64,000 bases of DNA from Torymus aiolomorphi. Taxonomy: Eukaryota; Arthropoda; Insecta; Hymenoptera; Torymidae. Position 1 is the stretch's first letter; each line of letters opens with the position of its first letter. A program made the position numbers and the translations under genes. Shown one piece after another: positions 16,308-28,400 of this stretch. The notes under the pieces were generated by a model. The model did not search any database and had not been told where the DNA came from. It saw nothing but the letters and a program-made list of their open reading frames with translations. The DNA lies in contig CM070874.1 in the NCBI GenBank assembly GCA_036365515.1, positions 38,800,083 to 38,864,082 on the forward strand, given 5' to 3'.

Positions 16308-18448
16308 ATCTAATATAATTCAAGGGAAGCTCTGGCAAAGTAAATATGCTTATTTGAACGACCAAATTACGTTACCCTTCTTTTTGTATTATGATGATTT
16401 TGAGCCTGGTAACGCACTAGGTAGCCATGCTGGAGAGCAGCAACTTGGTGGTATATATGAGGCGTTTCACGTCAGCTCTCCAGGCGCGGCGCGCGAGCGT
16501 GAAATCATGCTGTTTTCAGCTTGTGTTTGAAGGGCTAAGATGTATCTAAAAAAAATAATCCCCAAGTGATTTCGATGTATTTTTTCCTCAGCTTTCCGAT
16601 GGTGCTATTAGTTTCTCAAAATTTTTCAATTCTAAGTATTTCTTGAATAATATCTCGAAAAAATCCAAAAACCCCTATGTAGAAAAAGGCTATATCCATG
16701 TAAAATTTCCTCCTTTTTCGATCTAGCAGGTCAACAAATATAACACGTTTTATGTTTTTTTGAGGTTACAATTGAAAAATTTTGAGAAACTAATAGCACC
16801 ATCGGAAAGCTGAGGAAAAAATGCATCGAAATCACTTGGGGATTATTTTTTTTTAGATACGTCTTAGCCCTTCAAACACAAGCTGAAACAGCATGATTTC
16901 GCGCTCGCGCGCCGCGCCTGGAGAGCTGACGTGAAACGCCTCATATATTTCATTGCCATTTCTACCACCATATCCCGTCGCCAAGTTAAACAATATTTTT
17001 GTGCTCTCAGTTTGCTACACAAAACACCGAAAACTTTTTGGTTATAGGCCATTATTTAAGAAGTTAGTTGAAGAAATCAATAGTTTGAGTGTTGAAGGAA
17101 TTAATTTGAACATCAATGGATCTGTGATCAAAGTTTATTTTAGATGTATTTTATTTATAGGTGATAATTTAGGTGTAAACGGTACGTGTGGCTTTGTTGA
17201 AAGTTTTAATTGAATTAAATATTGTAGGATATGTTCGGCAACATCCATTGAGTGTCAAAGTATGTGCACTGATGATGTTACATTACTGAGGACAAAAGAA
17301 AACTACATTAAAGACCTTGGACAACATTGCATCAGTACTGAAATAAAAGAAGATTGCATCTTCAACGATGTAATAGATTTTCATATAACGGCAAACAAGG
17401 CCGTCGACTTAATGCATGACATATGCGAAGGTGTAATAGGGTATACTTTATCAAAGATATTAACATGTTTGATTGAAACGGAGAAATTATTTACTATAGA
17501 TACGTTAAATCTAAGAGTTCAAAATTTTAATTATGGAAATATATAACTATATAACTATTTATAATACGCCTTATTATAAAAGACACGTCAAAAAAAATTA
17601 GAAATGATTTAATTAGAAACAAAATAAAACTTAAGCCATCTGCTGCAGAAATGTTGTGTCTGTGTCGGTATTTAGGAGTGATAATTGGACATTTGATACC
17701 AGAAAATAATAAGTACTGGAAATTATACCTTATTCTTAGAAAGATTATAGATATTACAACTGCTCCTCGATTTGTTCAAGCTGATATAAGTGAACTTAAA
17801 GTACTTGTGAGAAAGCACAACGAAAAGTACATAGAATTCTTTGGCCCACTTAAACCCAAAATGCATTTGATGGTTCACATACCGACAATAATGTTAAATA
17901 ATGGACCATTAGTCAACTTTTGGTGTATGGCGTTCGAAAGAAAAAATAAGGAACTAAAACAGTTTGCAACCGCTACAACCTCGCATAAAAATTTGCCAGT
18001 CACGGTTAGTACCAGATGTCAATTACAACTATGCTATACAAAAGAATTTGGTTATGATTTTAAGGAGAACGTTATTTTGGGAAATGTAGATAACGATTTC
18101 GATACCGAAATACAGAGTTTTCTTCCCTCAGTTGACCATACAGTTTCTTACAAATATGTGGAACTCTGTAATAAAAAATACTCAAGTAGCACAATCGTAG
18201 CATTTGAAATGTCTGACAATGGTCCCATATTTGGTAAAATAACAAAAATTTATCAAATTCATAATAAAATATATTTTTTAATAAACGAAATCTACGTAAA
18301 TTACTTTAAGTACCATTACTACGCGTTTAAAGTTGACGTACAACAATCTACTAGACTTTTAGACGTTACGTCATTGCCAATCATAGAACCATGTATACTC
18401 ATTACCACTAATTTAGATAATTATATTGTAACAAGATACGACTTATAA
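16308..18448 (+). pseudogene. Transposase, middle and C-terminal part (tnp2/CACTA-like)
   Basis: Coding resumes after foldback copy B with LWQSKYAYLN and FFLYYDDFEPGNALGSHAG, is interrupted by a palindromic element at 16459-16942, then continues at 16944. An in-frame TGA at 17211 sits between FVESFN and a Cys motif YCRICS; a frame change lies near 17550-17640; the final frame ends at 18448. Candidate acidic catalytic positions are the GDNLG motif and MHDICEG. Late motifs include FFGPLKPKMHLMVHIP and WCMAFERKNKELK. In known tnp2/Transposase_21-type proteins a GDN-like motif and a conserved MHD stretch are typical; I assign CACTA-like by this resemblance only. A likely poly(A) signal region follows at about 18455. 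With the piece at 9277-9755 it formed one gene. Confidence 0.6.
16459..16942. mobile_element. 484-bp palindromic MITE inside the transposase
   Basis: Ends are GAGGCGTTTCACGTCAGCTC and its complement; the arms are about 200 bp and include a CG-rich patch (GCGCGGCGCGCGAGCG). It is flanked on both sides by ATATAT. For the host reading frame to have been open before insertion, the duplicated target must be 4 bp (ATAT), since only then do the flanking codons GGT GGT ATA TAT run on in frame to ATT TCA TTG. No coding capacity. Confidence 0.8.
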
Positions 18449-18759
18449 ATCTGAAATAAAAAACTTAAATTATTTTGTATGTTATGTGCGTTTTTATTTT
18501 ATCATCAAAACCTTTCATTCACGACATAATAAAAGCTTGAATTTAAGATTTTTTGAGTTAAATATTCGTAAGTAATTTAACTGTGATTTAAAATTAATAA
18601 AAATATTACATGAATTGATAGTGTAGCCCTTTTAGTAAGTAATTTTAAATGATTTTATAACTGTTCTTCAATAATATTTGAACAAATATTGAATAAAGAA
18701 AGATATCTCAATCAAGCAAGTCTTAAGTTTAAGATTTTATTTTCTATTCTATTTCTATT
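18449..18759. other. 3' flank of transposase, no gene
   Basis: AT-rich sequence with AATAAA-type signals just after the transposase stop. No further exon is visible before the satellite starts. Confidence 0.5.
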
Positions 18760-20010
18760 GGGGTTAGAAATTATTAAAATAATTATTTTGCCTGCATACT
18801 CGTCTGATACGCTCCCGTATACGCGTGAAACTCGCATCCCCGCCTACTTGAGGTTAAGAATTATTTAAATAATTATTTTGGCATGTATACAAGTCTGACG
18901 CGCTCCCGCATACACGTGGAACTCGCATCCCCCACCTACTTGGGGTTAAAAATTATTAAAATAATTATTTTACCATGTATACACGTGCGACGCGCTCCCT
19001 CATACGCGTGGAACTCGCATCCCCCGCCTACTTGGGGTTAGAAATTCTTAAAATAATTATTATGCCTGTATACACATCTGACGCACTCTCGTGTACGCGT
19101 GGAACTCGCATCCCCCGCCTATTTGGGGTTAAGAATTATTAAAATAATTATTTTGCCATGTATACACGTCTGGCGCGCTCCCATATACGCGGTGATCTAG
19201 CATCCCCCGCGAGCTTGGGGTTAAGAATGATTTAAATAATTATTTTGAAATGTATACATGGCTGACGCGCTCCCATACACGCGGTGATCTAGCATCCCCC
19301 GCCAGCTTGGGGTTAAGAATTATTTAAATAATTATTTTGTCATATATGCACGTCTGACGGGTTCCCGTATACGCGGTGATCTAGCATCACCCGCCAGCTT
19401 GGGGTTAAGAATTATTTAAATAATTATTTTGGCATGTATACAAGTCTGACGCGCTCCCGCATACACGTGGAACTCGCATCCCCCACCTACTTGGGGTTAA
19501 AAATTATTAAAATAATTATTTTACCATGTATACACGTGCGACGCGCTCCCTCATACGCGTGGAACTCGCATACCCCGCCTACTTGGGGTTAGAAATTCTT
19601 AAAATAATTATTATACCTGTATACACATCTGACGCGCTCTCGTATACGCGTGGAACTCGCATCCCCCGCCTACTTGGGGTTAAGAATTATTAAAATAATT
19701 ATTTTGCCATGTATACACGTCTGGCGCGCTCCCATATACGCGGTGATCTAGCATCCCCCGCGAGCTTGAGGTTAAGAATTATTTAAATAATTATTTGGAC
19801 ATGTATATATGTCTGACGCGCTCCCGTACACGCGGTGATCTAGCATCCCCCACCAGCTTGAGGTTAAGAATTATTTAAATAATTATTTTGCAATGTATGC
19901 ACTTCTGACGCGTTCCCGTATACGCGTGGAACTCGCATCTCCCGCCAGCTTATGGTTATGAATTATTTAAATAATTATTTTGCCATGTATACGCGTGACG
20001 CGCTCCCGCA
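18760..20010. repeat. 92-bp satellite with six-monomer higher-order repeat
   Basis: About 13 monomers. The anchor GGTTAAGAAT or a variant falls at 18852, 18944, 19036, 19127, 19219, 19311, 19403 and 19495, a period of 91-92 bp. Each monomer has an AT palindrome (AATTATTTAAATAATT) and a CG-rich half with GACGCGCTCCC and a variable CGTGGAACTCGCAT or GCGGTGATCTAGCAT. The variant order repeats after six monomers: sequence from 18852 closely matches that from 19403, 551 bp later. No open frame is conserved. Confidence 0.95.
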
Positions 20011-20358
20011 TATCACTCGATAAAAAAAGAGAGTTTTTCGTACATTTTGCTCATTTTGTATTATTTGATATAGAGAATTAAAAATGTGAAATAAGCCATT
20101 AGTTAAACAATTATCTTTAAATTCCAATAATCTATGCTCTAGCTACTGAATTTTGAAAGAAATAAAAGTAAGAATATTAGAGAAATGTCCAACGTCAGTC
20201 AGACTATCGTTCAAGACATGAAAAAGAAGCAATGTTTAATCGGTTTCCAGTTGGAATATTAGAGCTTTCATATTTGGCATAGAAGTATAACATGATCTAT
20301 TAATGCATAATATATGTGCAAACAAAATTAGAAAAATTTATTTTGTGTTTTGACTTTG
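20011..20358. other. Spacer between satellite and palindrome
   Basis: AT-rich sequence without a recognisable gene or repeat structure. Confidence 0.4.
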
Positions 20359-21823
20359 ATAATTTTGATATTTGTAACACATGGGTTAATATTTTATCAC
20401 ATAGGAATAATATAAATCTGGATAATATATAGACTTTTAAGGAATTTTATAATAACTTTGAAAATCACTAAAGTTTCACCTTCTGCAAGAAGAATTTGAA
20501 ATTTGTCATCTCTGCCGCAATTCCACCATCTCTCAAGAGATTGTTGTCCTGATCACAAAATAATAGAATATGATAATATAAAATCGAAAATCAAGTATTT
20601 GGAGGGCTACTTATCTCACCAAGGAGTTCAGAAGTGCTGCAGCTGGAAGTTAAGGGCAACATAACCTCTCTATGTATAAGGCTTTACCGTATCTTTCTGT
20701 CACCTAGTCGTCAGCTGTTGGAGTTCTTATGATAACCGGGGCTGCAGGCCAACGTCCTTCATTTATCTATACCGCACATTCCCGCACTTCTCACGAGATC
20801 GTCGTCGTCACTAGCCATTATTATAGTTACTAATATATTAACGCGTGAGCAATGTAAACGGACGCGCATATGCATGTCGTCGTTCAACCATGGCAAGGTG
20901 ACGCCGAGTAGATCGTCGTCGTCAATAGCATGTTGGCACTAAAGGACTGTCCACATAACACCATGCCATACCTTTCATGCCTTCCATGCCGTTGATACCG
21001 TTGATCCGTTCCACTTGTTCGTTTGTCTTGTCGTATAGAGTCTTATATACGAGTGCATTCTAATGATGTGCAAGCCAAGACAAACGGAGGAGAACGGACC
21101 ATGGAGCGAACCAATTTCGGAATCAACGGTATGGAAGACATGGAATGAATGGCATGGTGTTATGTGGACAGTGCCTAACACGCGCGCACGTCGTCGAGGC
21201 CGAGCCCACCATGCTGAGACACGAATAGATTTCGTTTACCTACATTGGTGCAATTGTTAGAGCAGTGTCCGATTCGTCTCCGCGGCGTCACCGTGCCGTG
21301 GCTGAATGACGACATAAGTATACGCGTCCGTTTACGGTGCTCGCACTTTAATAGCAGCTAATAATCGCTAGTGACGACGACGATCTCGTGTGAAGTCCGG
21401 GAAAGTTCGGCATAGATAAATGAAGGAGGTTAACCTGCAGCCCCAGGTTATCATGATAACACCAACAGCTGACGACCAGGTAACAGAAGGATATGTTAAT
21501 GCCTTATACATAGAGAGGTTATGTTGCCCCTTACTTCCAGCTACAGCACTTCTAAACTCCTTGGTGAGATAAGTAGCCCTACAGATACTTGATTTTCGAT
21601 TTTATATTATCATATTCTATTATTTTGTGATGAGGACAGCGATCTCTTGAGAGATGGTAGAATTGCGGCAGAGATGACAATTTCAAATTCTTCTTGCAAG
21701 AGGTGAAACTTTAGTCATTTTTAAAGTTATTATAAAATTCCTTAAAAGTCTATATATTATCCAGATTTATATTATTCCTATGTGACAAGATATTAATCCA
21801 TGTGTTACAAATGTCAAAATTAT
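20359..21823. mobile_element. 1.47-kb palindromic element with ~40-bp spacer
   Basis: The outer ends ATAATTTTGATATTTGTAAC and the complement at 21804-21823 pair. The two arms (about 700 bp each) stay complementary almost to the centre, where GTTTGTCTTG (21021) faces CAAGACAAAC (about 21076). Scattered differences between arms show they have aged independently. The middle is GC-richer than the surroundings. No transposase frame is seen; the arm sequence is unrelated to foldback copies A-C. A target duplication is not obvious. Confidence 0.85.
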
Positions 21824-22026
21824 ACCTTCCGAGGGATGATTTCTTCGAATAACTAATAAAAATTAACATACATTCAAGATGATATTTTAATACAAAAACT
21901 ATTTTTGCTTCCTCGTAGAGGAAGCTTTGTGATAGTAAATTTTTGAGTTGTTGTAAAAACATGTTATAATTGTGTTCCGAGGTGTTAGGAATCAAAATAC
22001 ATGGTTTTTGAAAAATGTCTGTATGG

Positions 22027-22027
<1 letters not shown>

Positions 22028-22085
<58 letters not shown>

Positions 22086-22104
22086 TGTGTGTGTGTGTGT
22101 GTGT
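22028..22104. repeat. (TG)n microsatellite
   Basis: About 77 bp of TG dinucleotide with one TA interruption near 22079. Cys-Val frames across it are artefacts. Confidence 0.95.
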
Positions 22105-22610
22105 ACGCCTGGATCTCAGCTTCTACTCGATCGTTTTTTACCGGACAGGTCTCAATTTTTTTGGTTTTTTTGCGTGATGGCGGGTCAAAAATCCATTTTT
22201 GATTGGGGCGATCCGTTTTTGTTTTTTTTTCAAATTTTCGATTTTCTCAAAACTGTTTTTTGATTTTTTTTAATGATAGGATCGAGTTATTCGAATCTGA
22301 TGGGTAGCGTTCGAAAGAGAATTAAAATACCTATATTCAAAAAAAACAGTTTCTAGCTATCACGGTTGTTTTGTTATTAACAAAAACGTGTTTTTTATTT
22401 AGAAGCTTATAACTCCTAAACTTAACGGTCAATTTTTTTGAGAAAACTAGAGTTCGACACGCGCGCTTCGCGCGCTGATTTTTTTTTTAAGTTACAAAAG
22501 AAGCTGTATAATTAATGAACGGTTTTTTTTTCATTTACAAGAGAAATGTTATTATTCAATTCATTATTTAAGGTTGTATGGGCTATATGTAAAAAATAAA
22601 GTCAGATCAA
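22105..22610. other. Homopolymer-rich stretch, no gene
   Basis: Runs of T and A and a short CG-rich palindrome (CGCGCGCTTCGCGCGC near 22458). I see no exon. Confidence 0.4.
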
Positions 22611-25120
22611 TCCTTCTCAGTGCTCCCTCAATATCTGTCACACTCCGTACCAAAAACTTTAATGAGAATCTAAATATTTTTTTTAAACAATCAGGAAAAC
22701 AAATAGTATAGTTATACAACTTTCTACGAAAGTATAAAATAAGGCAAGTTATAAGTGTTTTCTGTATAATATGTAGAACTCTCCCTCCCTCCATCCCTCC
22801 GTCCCTCCCTCTTTCTCCCCCTTTCCCCATCTTCCTCTCTGACTCTTTCTCTCTCTTCCCCCTCTCCCTCTTTCTCTCTTTCTTACCCTCCCCCTCTCTC
22901 TCTGCTTCTTTACAAAAGAATATCATAGTTTGAAACAAACACATGAACGAAGTGGAATCAATTAATATGTTGACAAGTACATTTTTTTAACATAACAATT
23001 ATAGGAATTATGGAGTGATTTTTCTAACATAAAATCGTATAAGTACTTTTAAAAATAAACTCATGAAAGTGGTGGAATCAATTTTATGCAGGCAAGTACA
23101 TTCTTATACTAAAGAGATCATAATAATTTATAACAAACACATGAAATAAGTGGAATCAATTAAGTACAGTAGGCAAGTCAATTATTATAATAAAAAAATA
23201 TTTAAAAATAAAATTTGTTTAATATATTTACTATAAAAATTTGTATAAAAAATAATTACATCTAACATAAAATATTACAAATACCAAAAAGTATAATTTT
23301 ATAAATACGATAAACTATAATTCAAACACAAAATGGTGAAACATTTTTGAGTAACCATTTTCTAAGTACAGATCATAAGCATTTTCTGACTAGCGTTAAT
23401 CAGCGCTACGCGTGCCAGTGTTCGTCTTTTGTCTCGCTCTTTCCGAAATTCGAGCTGGACTCAATTATTCGATATCATTCGGAGACAGAATAGATTATCG
23501 ATCGAATTCTCAAATTATATAAGTGAAATTTTAGCTGTTTTTTTTTTTTTTTTTTATTTAAATACACATACTTGCCGGACGCGTCGTTTCGCAGTTTTTA
23601 GGTGAACTGTAAATTGTAAATGTAAATTTGCATGGCATTATTAGTTTTCTGAAACTGTAAACGATTAATTCAAATTCGGTGTAAACGAGAACCTTAGCGG
23701 CAATAACTATACATTAGTAAGTTGAGAGGGATGTTAGCGCGTAAACCTTTAATGATTCTGAAATTACGTTGCCACGAGGCTCTATATCTTTGAAACATGA
23801 AAATTTATAACATTTCTAACATGAGGCTCTACACCTTTGAAACATGAAAATTCCTAACAGGTACCCGATATTTGACATTTATGGTGTACGTTTTTTATTT
23901 TCCGCTAGCGATTCATCGGTGTAAACGAGAACATTAGCGGCAATAACTATTCATTAGTAACTTGAAAGGGATGATAGCGCGTAAACCTTTAATGATTCTG
24001 AAATTACGTTGACATGACGCTCTACATCTTTGAAACATGAAAATTTCTAACAGGTACCCGATATTTGACATTTACTGATGTACGTTTTTTATTTTCCGCG
24101 AGCGATTATATATTAATGCAGTATATAAACAGCTTGAACTGCGAAACGACGCGTCCGGCAAGTATGTGTATTTAAATAAAAAAAAAAAAACAGCTAAAAT
24201 TTCACTTATATAATTTGAGAATTCGATCGATAATCTATTCTGTCCCCGAATGATATCGAATAATTGAGTCCAGCTCGAATTTCGGAAAGAGCGAGACAAA
24301 AGACGAACACTGGCACGCGTAGCGCGCTGATTAACGCTAGTCAGAAAATGCTTATGATCTGTACTTAGAAAATGGTTACTCAAAAATGTTTCACCATTTT
24401 GTGTTTGAATTATAGTTTATCGTATTTATAAAATTATACTTTTTGGTATTTGTAATATTTTATGTTAGATGTAATTATTTTTTATACAAATTTTTATAGT
24501 AAATATATTAAACAAATTTTATTTTTAAATATTTTTTTTATTATAATAATTGACTTGCCTACTGTACTTAATTGATTCCACTTATTTCATGTGTTTGTTA
24601 TAAATTATTATGATCTCTTTAGTATAAGAATGTACTTGCCTGCATAAAATTGATTCCACCACTTTCATGAGTTTATTTTTAGAAGTACTTATACGATTTT
24701 ATGTTAGAAAAATCACTCCATAATTCCTATAATTGTTATGTTACAAAAATGTACTTGTCAACATATTAATTGATTCCACTTCGTTCATGTGTTTGTTTCA
24801 AACTATGATATTCTTTTGTAAAGAAGCAGAGAGAGAGAGGGAGGGTAAGAAAGAGAGAAAGAGGGAGAGGGGGAAGAGAGAGAAAGAGTCAGAGAGGAAG
24901 ATGGGGAAAGGGGGAGAAAGAGGGAGGGACGGAGGGATGGAGGGAGGGAGAGTTCTACATATTATACAGAAAACACTTATAACTTGCCTTATTTTATACT
25001 TTCGTAGAAATTTGTATAACTATACTATTTGTTTTCCTGATTGTTTAAAAAAAATATTTAGATTCTCATTAAAGTTTTTGGTACGGAGTGTGACAGATAT
25101 TGAGGGAGCACTGAGAAGGA
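22611..25120. mobile_element. Foldback element copy C (985-bp arms, different loop)
   Basis: Arms 22611-23596 and 24137-25120 are inverted repeats. TCCTTCTCAG pairs with CTGAGAAGGA at the outside, and CGCGTCGTTTCGCAGTT with its complement at the loop edge. A purine-rich tract in each arm gives mirror-image Arg/Glu/Lys frames that are artefacts. The arms carry three GGAATCAATT...GCAAGT motifs (about 22950, 23070, 23152) and the outer phrase AACTTTAATGAGA, both shared with copies A and B. The loop (23597-24136) is unlike theirs: it holds a direct repeat starting CGGTGTAAACGAGAACCTTA (about 23679 and 23919) and the phrase AACAGGTACCCGATATTTGA twice. Right-arm-like sequence continues to about 25245, so the left end may be truncated. 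Confidence 0.85.
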
Positions 25121-25761
25121 GGGTGAGAGCGAGCAAGAGAGGGGAGGGACAGGGATGGATAATAATTACATTGTGTATATAATTGCCTAAGTTTTTACCT
25201 TTGTAAAAAATTTTTTGAGGGAGATTTCACAACTTTTTAAGAGTAAAAGTACACATTAAACAAGGTTCGTTAATCTCCAGGCGGTCAGGCTTTAAGAAGA
25301 TATACCATATACCAAGAGTCATACTTCGAAGAAATTTTCCGAAGAAAATTTCTATCTGTCTTTGTCGGGAACACACATAATACACAGAACACACATATGT
25401 AGAAAGGCCCCTGGGCATCGCACAGCACAGCACTTATGTACCTTAGATAGTTCACGTTTCACGAGATTCTCGCCCGCGATCCTATGGTGCGCATGCGCAA
25501 CAACGCCTTCTAGTGTTTGATATTTTTGACAGGTATATTACTTGTCAAAAAATCATGTCGTTTACCCACCACTGCGGTATAATATGTACTATACTTGCAC
25601 TCCTCTGATTGGTTTATATTAATGTACGACGGAACACGAAACAAAGTCACATAAATATGGGTTTACTCTTAATATATATATATACCGACATTGAGATATT
25701 ATATATTGAATAAATAAAATAACCACCAAAACCTACAAAAGAAAATTGAAAGTCGATTAAC
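25121..25761. other. Upstream region of the five-exon gene
   Basis: Contains the outer remnant of the foldback arm up to about 25245. A more mixed sequence follows, with GCGCATGCGC (25489) and a TATATTA-containing stretch near 25612-25622. This interval should hold the promoter of the gene starting at 25762, but I cannot place the start site. Confidence 0.3.
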
Positions 25762-26666
25762 ATGGATGACCAGGATAACCAGGACATTCGACTGATCGAT
25801 ATGGAAATTGACAATCTAGATGGTAAGATAAAATAAAAAATTCTAATCATAAAAAAATGTAATAATAAATTTGTGTAAATTAGTAAAAATTATAATTAAT
25901 TTTCAGGTAATAATCATGGTCTAGAAGAGGTTATAGTGCACAATGGTAAGCACATGTCTGCAAGTTTTATTAATGATGATACAATAATAAAAAAAATAAT
26001 GATAGTAAAAATTTGAATAAATAAAATTATGCAATTTGTAATGTTTGTCCAGGAATGCCACCTCTTCAGGAAATTGGAATGCTGTTCCTCAAGAAATTTC
26101 ACTGCCCGTTAACAATCAACAAATGTTGCCAGAACCAAATAGAGGAGGAAATCCACTGCCCGTTAACAATCAGCAAGAGTTGCCTGGACCAAATAGAGTA
26201 GGGAATGAAAGTAAGAAAAAAAATTGTTATTTGCAACATAAATTAGATTAATTTTATAAAAAAATATTGAAAAAATACGTTTCCCAATTTTTTACAGATC
26301 ATGAAAACATACTGCCAAATAATAAAAGAGGTAAGTTACACAACAAATTTAATTTGCAATTGACCATACAAAATTTGTAATGCATTTTTCTTTAAAATTG
26401 AAGGAAAAAGAGATACTCGAGCTGGTTGGAAAAGGAAACAACATCAATATTCCTTAGAGCCATACACATATCAGCAGCATGGAAAACTTGCCTCTTTATT
26501 AAATGCAATGGCTAATGGTCATGAGGCCAAATATAATACTTACCATCGTGGTCGTGGAAATGGAAGAAGAGGAAATAGGGGTCATGGAGATAAAGGACAA
26601 GGAAATAGAGGACGTGAAGATAGAGAACAAGGAAATAGAAAACGTGGCAATGATAATCAGGGTTAA
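25762..26666 (+). CDS. Five-exon gene for a small RG/GN-rich basic protein (178 aa predicted)
   Basis: Exons 25762-25822, 25907-25945, 26070-26210, 26298-26330 and 26404-26666 join to one frame of 178 codons plus TAA. Every intron is short (about 70-125 bp), has GT..AG ends with GTAAG-type donors, and is phase 1, so any exon could be skipped without loss of frame. Exon 1 is acidic (MDDQDNQDIRLIDME). Exon 3 holds a duplicated segment, LPVNNQQMLPEPNR and LPVNNQQELPGPNR. Exon 5 has an aromatic stretch (KLASLLNAMANGHEAKYN) followed by a Gly/Arg/Asn-rich tail with repeated GNRG-type units, suggesting RNA or nucleic-acid binding. I do not recognise the family. All splice sites are intact and the frame is clean, so it may be active or recently active. 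It could be a host orphan gene or cargo of a mobile element. Confidence 0.65.
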
Positions 26667-27128
26667 TTAAAAGCTATTATTGTCCCCTTTTTATAATTTT
26701 GGTTGATTAATGATATTGCTGTTTCAATTTTAAAAGCAATTCATTTACATTTTAGAAACACTTTTTTAAGGACTAAAATAAACTTAGATAATTTTTTATT
26801 GCCTACTATTCATGCTGACAGTGCCAGTACTCATCAATATAATAAGTATTTCTTTATGTTAATTGTAGAATGGAATTTTGGTATCGATTGATATATTTGA
26901 TATAATATTAAAAAATTTAATGAATAAATTTCACTGTATTTTACAAAATAAATACTTACAAAACTAAATATACATTATGAAATCACTTTCTATACAAATA
27001 AAAATTTTAATTAAGTAATAATGTATGTATTATGTAAAAATTATGATAAATAAATAAAACATTTCTTTTTATTTTCACTAAAAAATGTTTACATTGATTA
27101 ATATTACTATTAATTGTAAAGTCATATG
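26667..27128. other. 3' flank of the five-exon gene
   Basis: AT-rich with AATAAA-type signals near 26923 and 26948 that could end the transcript. No further exon is evident. Confidence 0.4.
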
Positions 27129-27265
27129 AAAAATAGTATACGATACTCGTGACTTAGTGGCTCTTTATTGCACGGCGTTTAGCGCCCTCGCTGCGCTCGG
27201 GCACTAACCTCACGCCGTGTCAAAAGAGCCACTTTAGTCACACGTATCGTAATATACTATTTTTT
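27129..27265. mobile_element. 137-bp inverted-repeat MITE
   Basis: Ends read AAAATAGTATACGATAC and the complement of AAAATAGTATATTACGATAC. Inside, TGGCTCTTT pairs with AAGAGCCA and CACGGCGT with ACGCCGTG, around a short CG-rich centre. The terminal phrase ATAGTATATTACG is shared with the element at 36.23-36.73 kb. Confidence 0.75.
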
Positions 27266-28400
27266 TATTTTTATAGATACACTTATATAGAGATAAATGT
27301 AGAATATGTTATGCATGCAATCCAAACTCCAGAATGCATGTTACCAAACGAGTATTACTATGGGCAAATGCTTCATAAAAATGCTTATAGCACCAACACT
27401 TCACATCACTCAAATTCACTGCATAACTTTCTGACAGAAACAAAGGTTCTAATCTAATGTACATACTTCGATCTACGTGTCAGCACATCTTTTGCTTTCT
27501 TTAAAAGTTGATTTGAATCTGAGCACTATGTGTTTTATGTAAAAGTGAGAATAGACTCAATTATATTTTTTACATTATATTACAGATTTATTTATTTAAA
27601 GATATAAAGAAAATATGTCCCGGCCCACGAGCATTTAGAAAACTTGAAGCTCAAAGTTTGAAAAGAAGTTGAGTTCTTGTGTCACTTACCATTTTCATAA
27701 CAGTAGCAGATACAAATTTTGTTCTTTAATTTTATCAAATTTGAAAAGCTCTGAACACAGTCATATAGTCAGTTCTTTACGAGTAACCATTGCTGCTTAT
27801 TTTTTGATGATTGAAAAAATACTCCGTATCTCCTTAATACATACTGGGTTCTGAGCTGGGCGTATTTCTTGTCTATACACAAAAATTTTATTTCGGTATA
27901 CGCCAGCTGTCAATGCTGCTTTTACGACAGCCCAGTTTTCAAAATTTAAATTTAAATTTCTGATAACACTTGATCCTCTAGCTTTTATAAAACTTGAAAC
28001 TCAAAGTTGACAAAAAGTTTAGTTTTCATGCCAACTACAATTTCCATAACAGCTCATACAAAGTTTTTTCACAAAATACTCATCCATATTGTAATCAATA
28101 AAATAAAATTATAATTTTGGACTCTTGTTAGTACTTTATTATACACTAATTTTCTATTTCTAATAATTTTGATAAAGCTTAAAACTACAATACATACAAT
28201 ATGTATCTGTGCAGGTTCTAATTATTTTTTAGTATTTCATCATAATAATATTTTTAGTATTCTAGTGTATAGTACTAATATGATTTCTAACTAGATAGAT
28301 GATCATTTCTATTAAAATGACAATTTTCTTATTTTATCTTGAAAAACTAATTGTTAAAAACTTGTATTCTAATCAAACTAATTCTTTCATTTTCATAATA
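27266..28400. other. Non-coding stretch with dispersed repeat remnants
   Basis: No exon seen. The phrases AAAACTTGAAGCTCAAAGTT (27639) and AAAACTTGAAACTCAAAGTT (27990), each followed by a run to TTTCCATAACAG or a similar phrase, are two copies of a dispersed repeat. It is found on the other strand near 12.7-12.9 kb. Confidence 0.5.

Noticed and set aside
22564..25182. Two Arg/Glu/Lys-rich frames of 126 and 149 codons on opposite strands
   Set aside because: They are the same sequence seen in the two arms of foldback copy C and come from a purine-rich tract.
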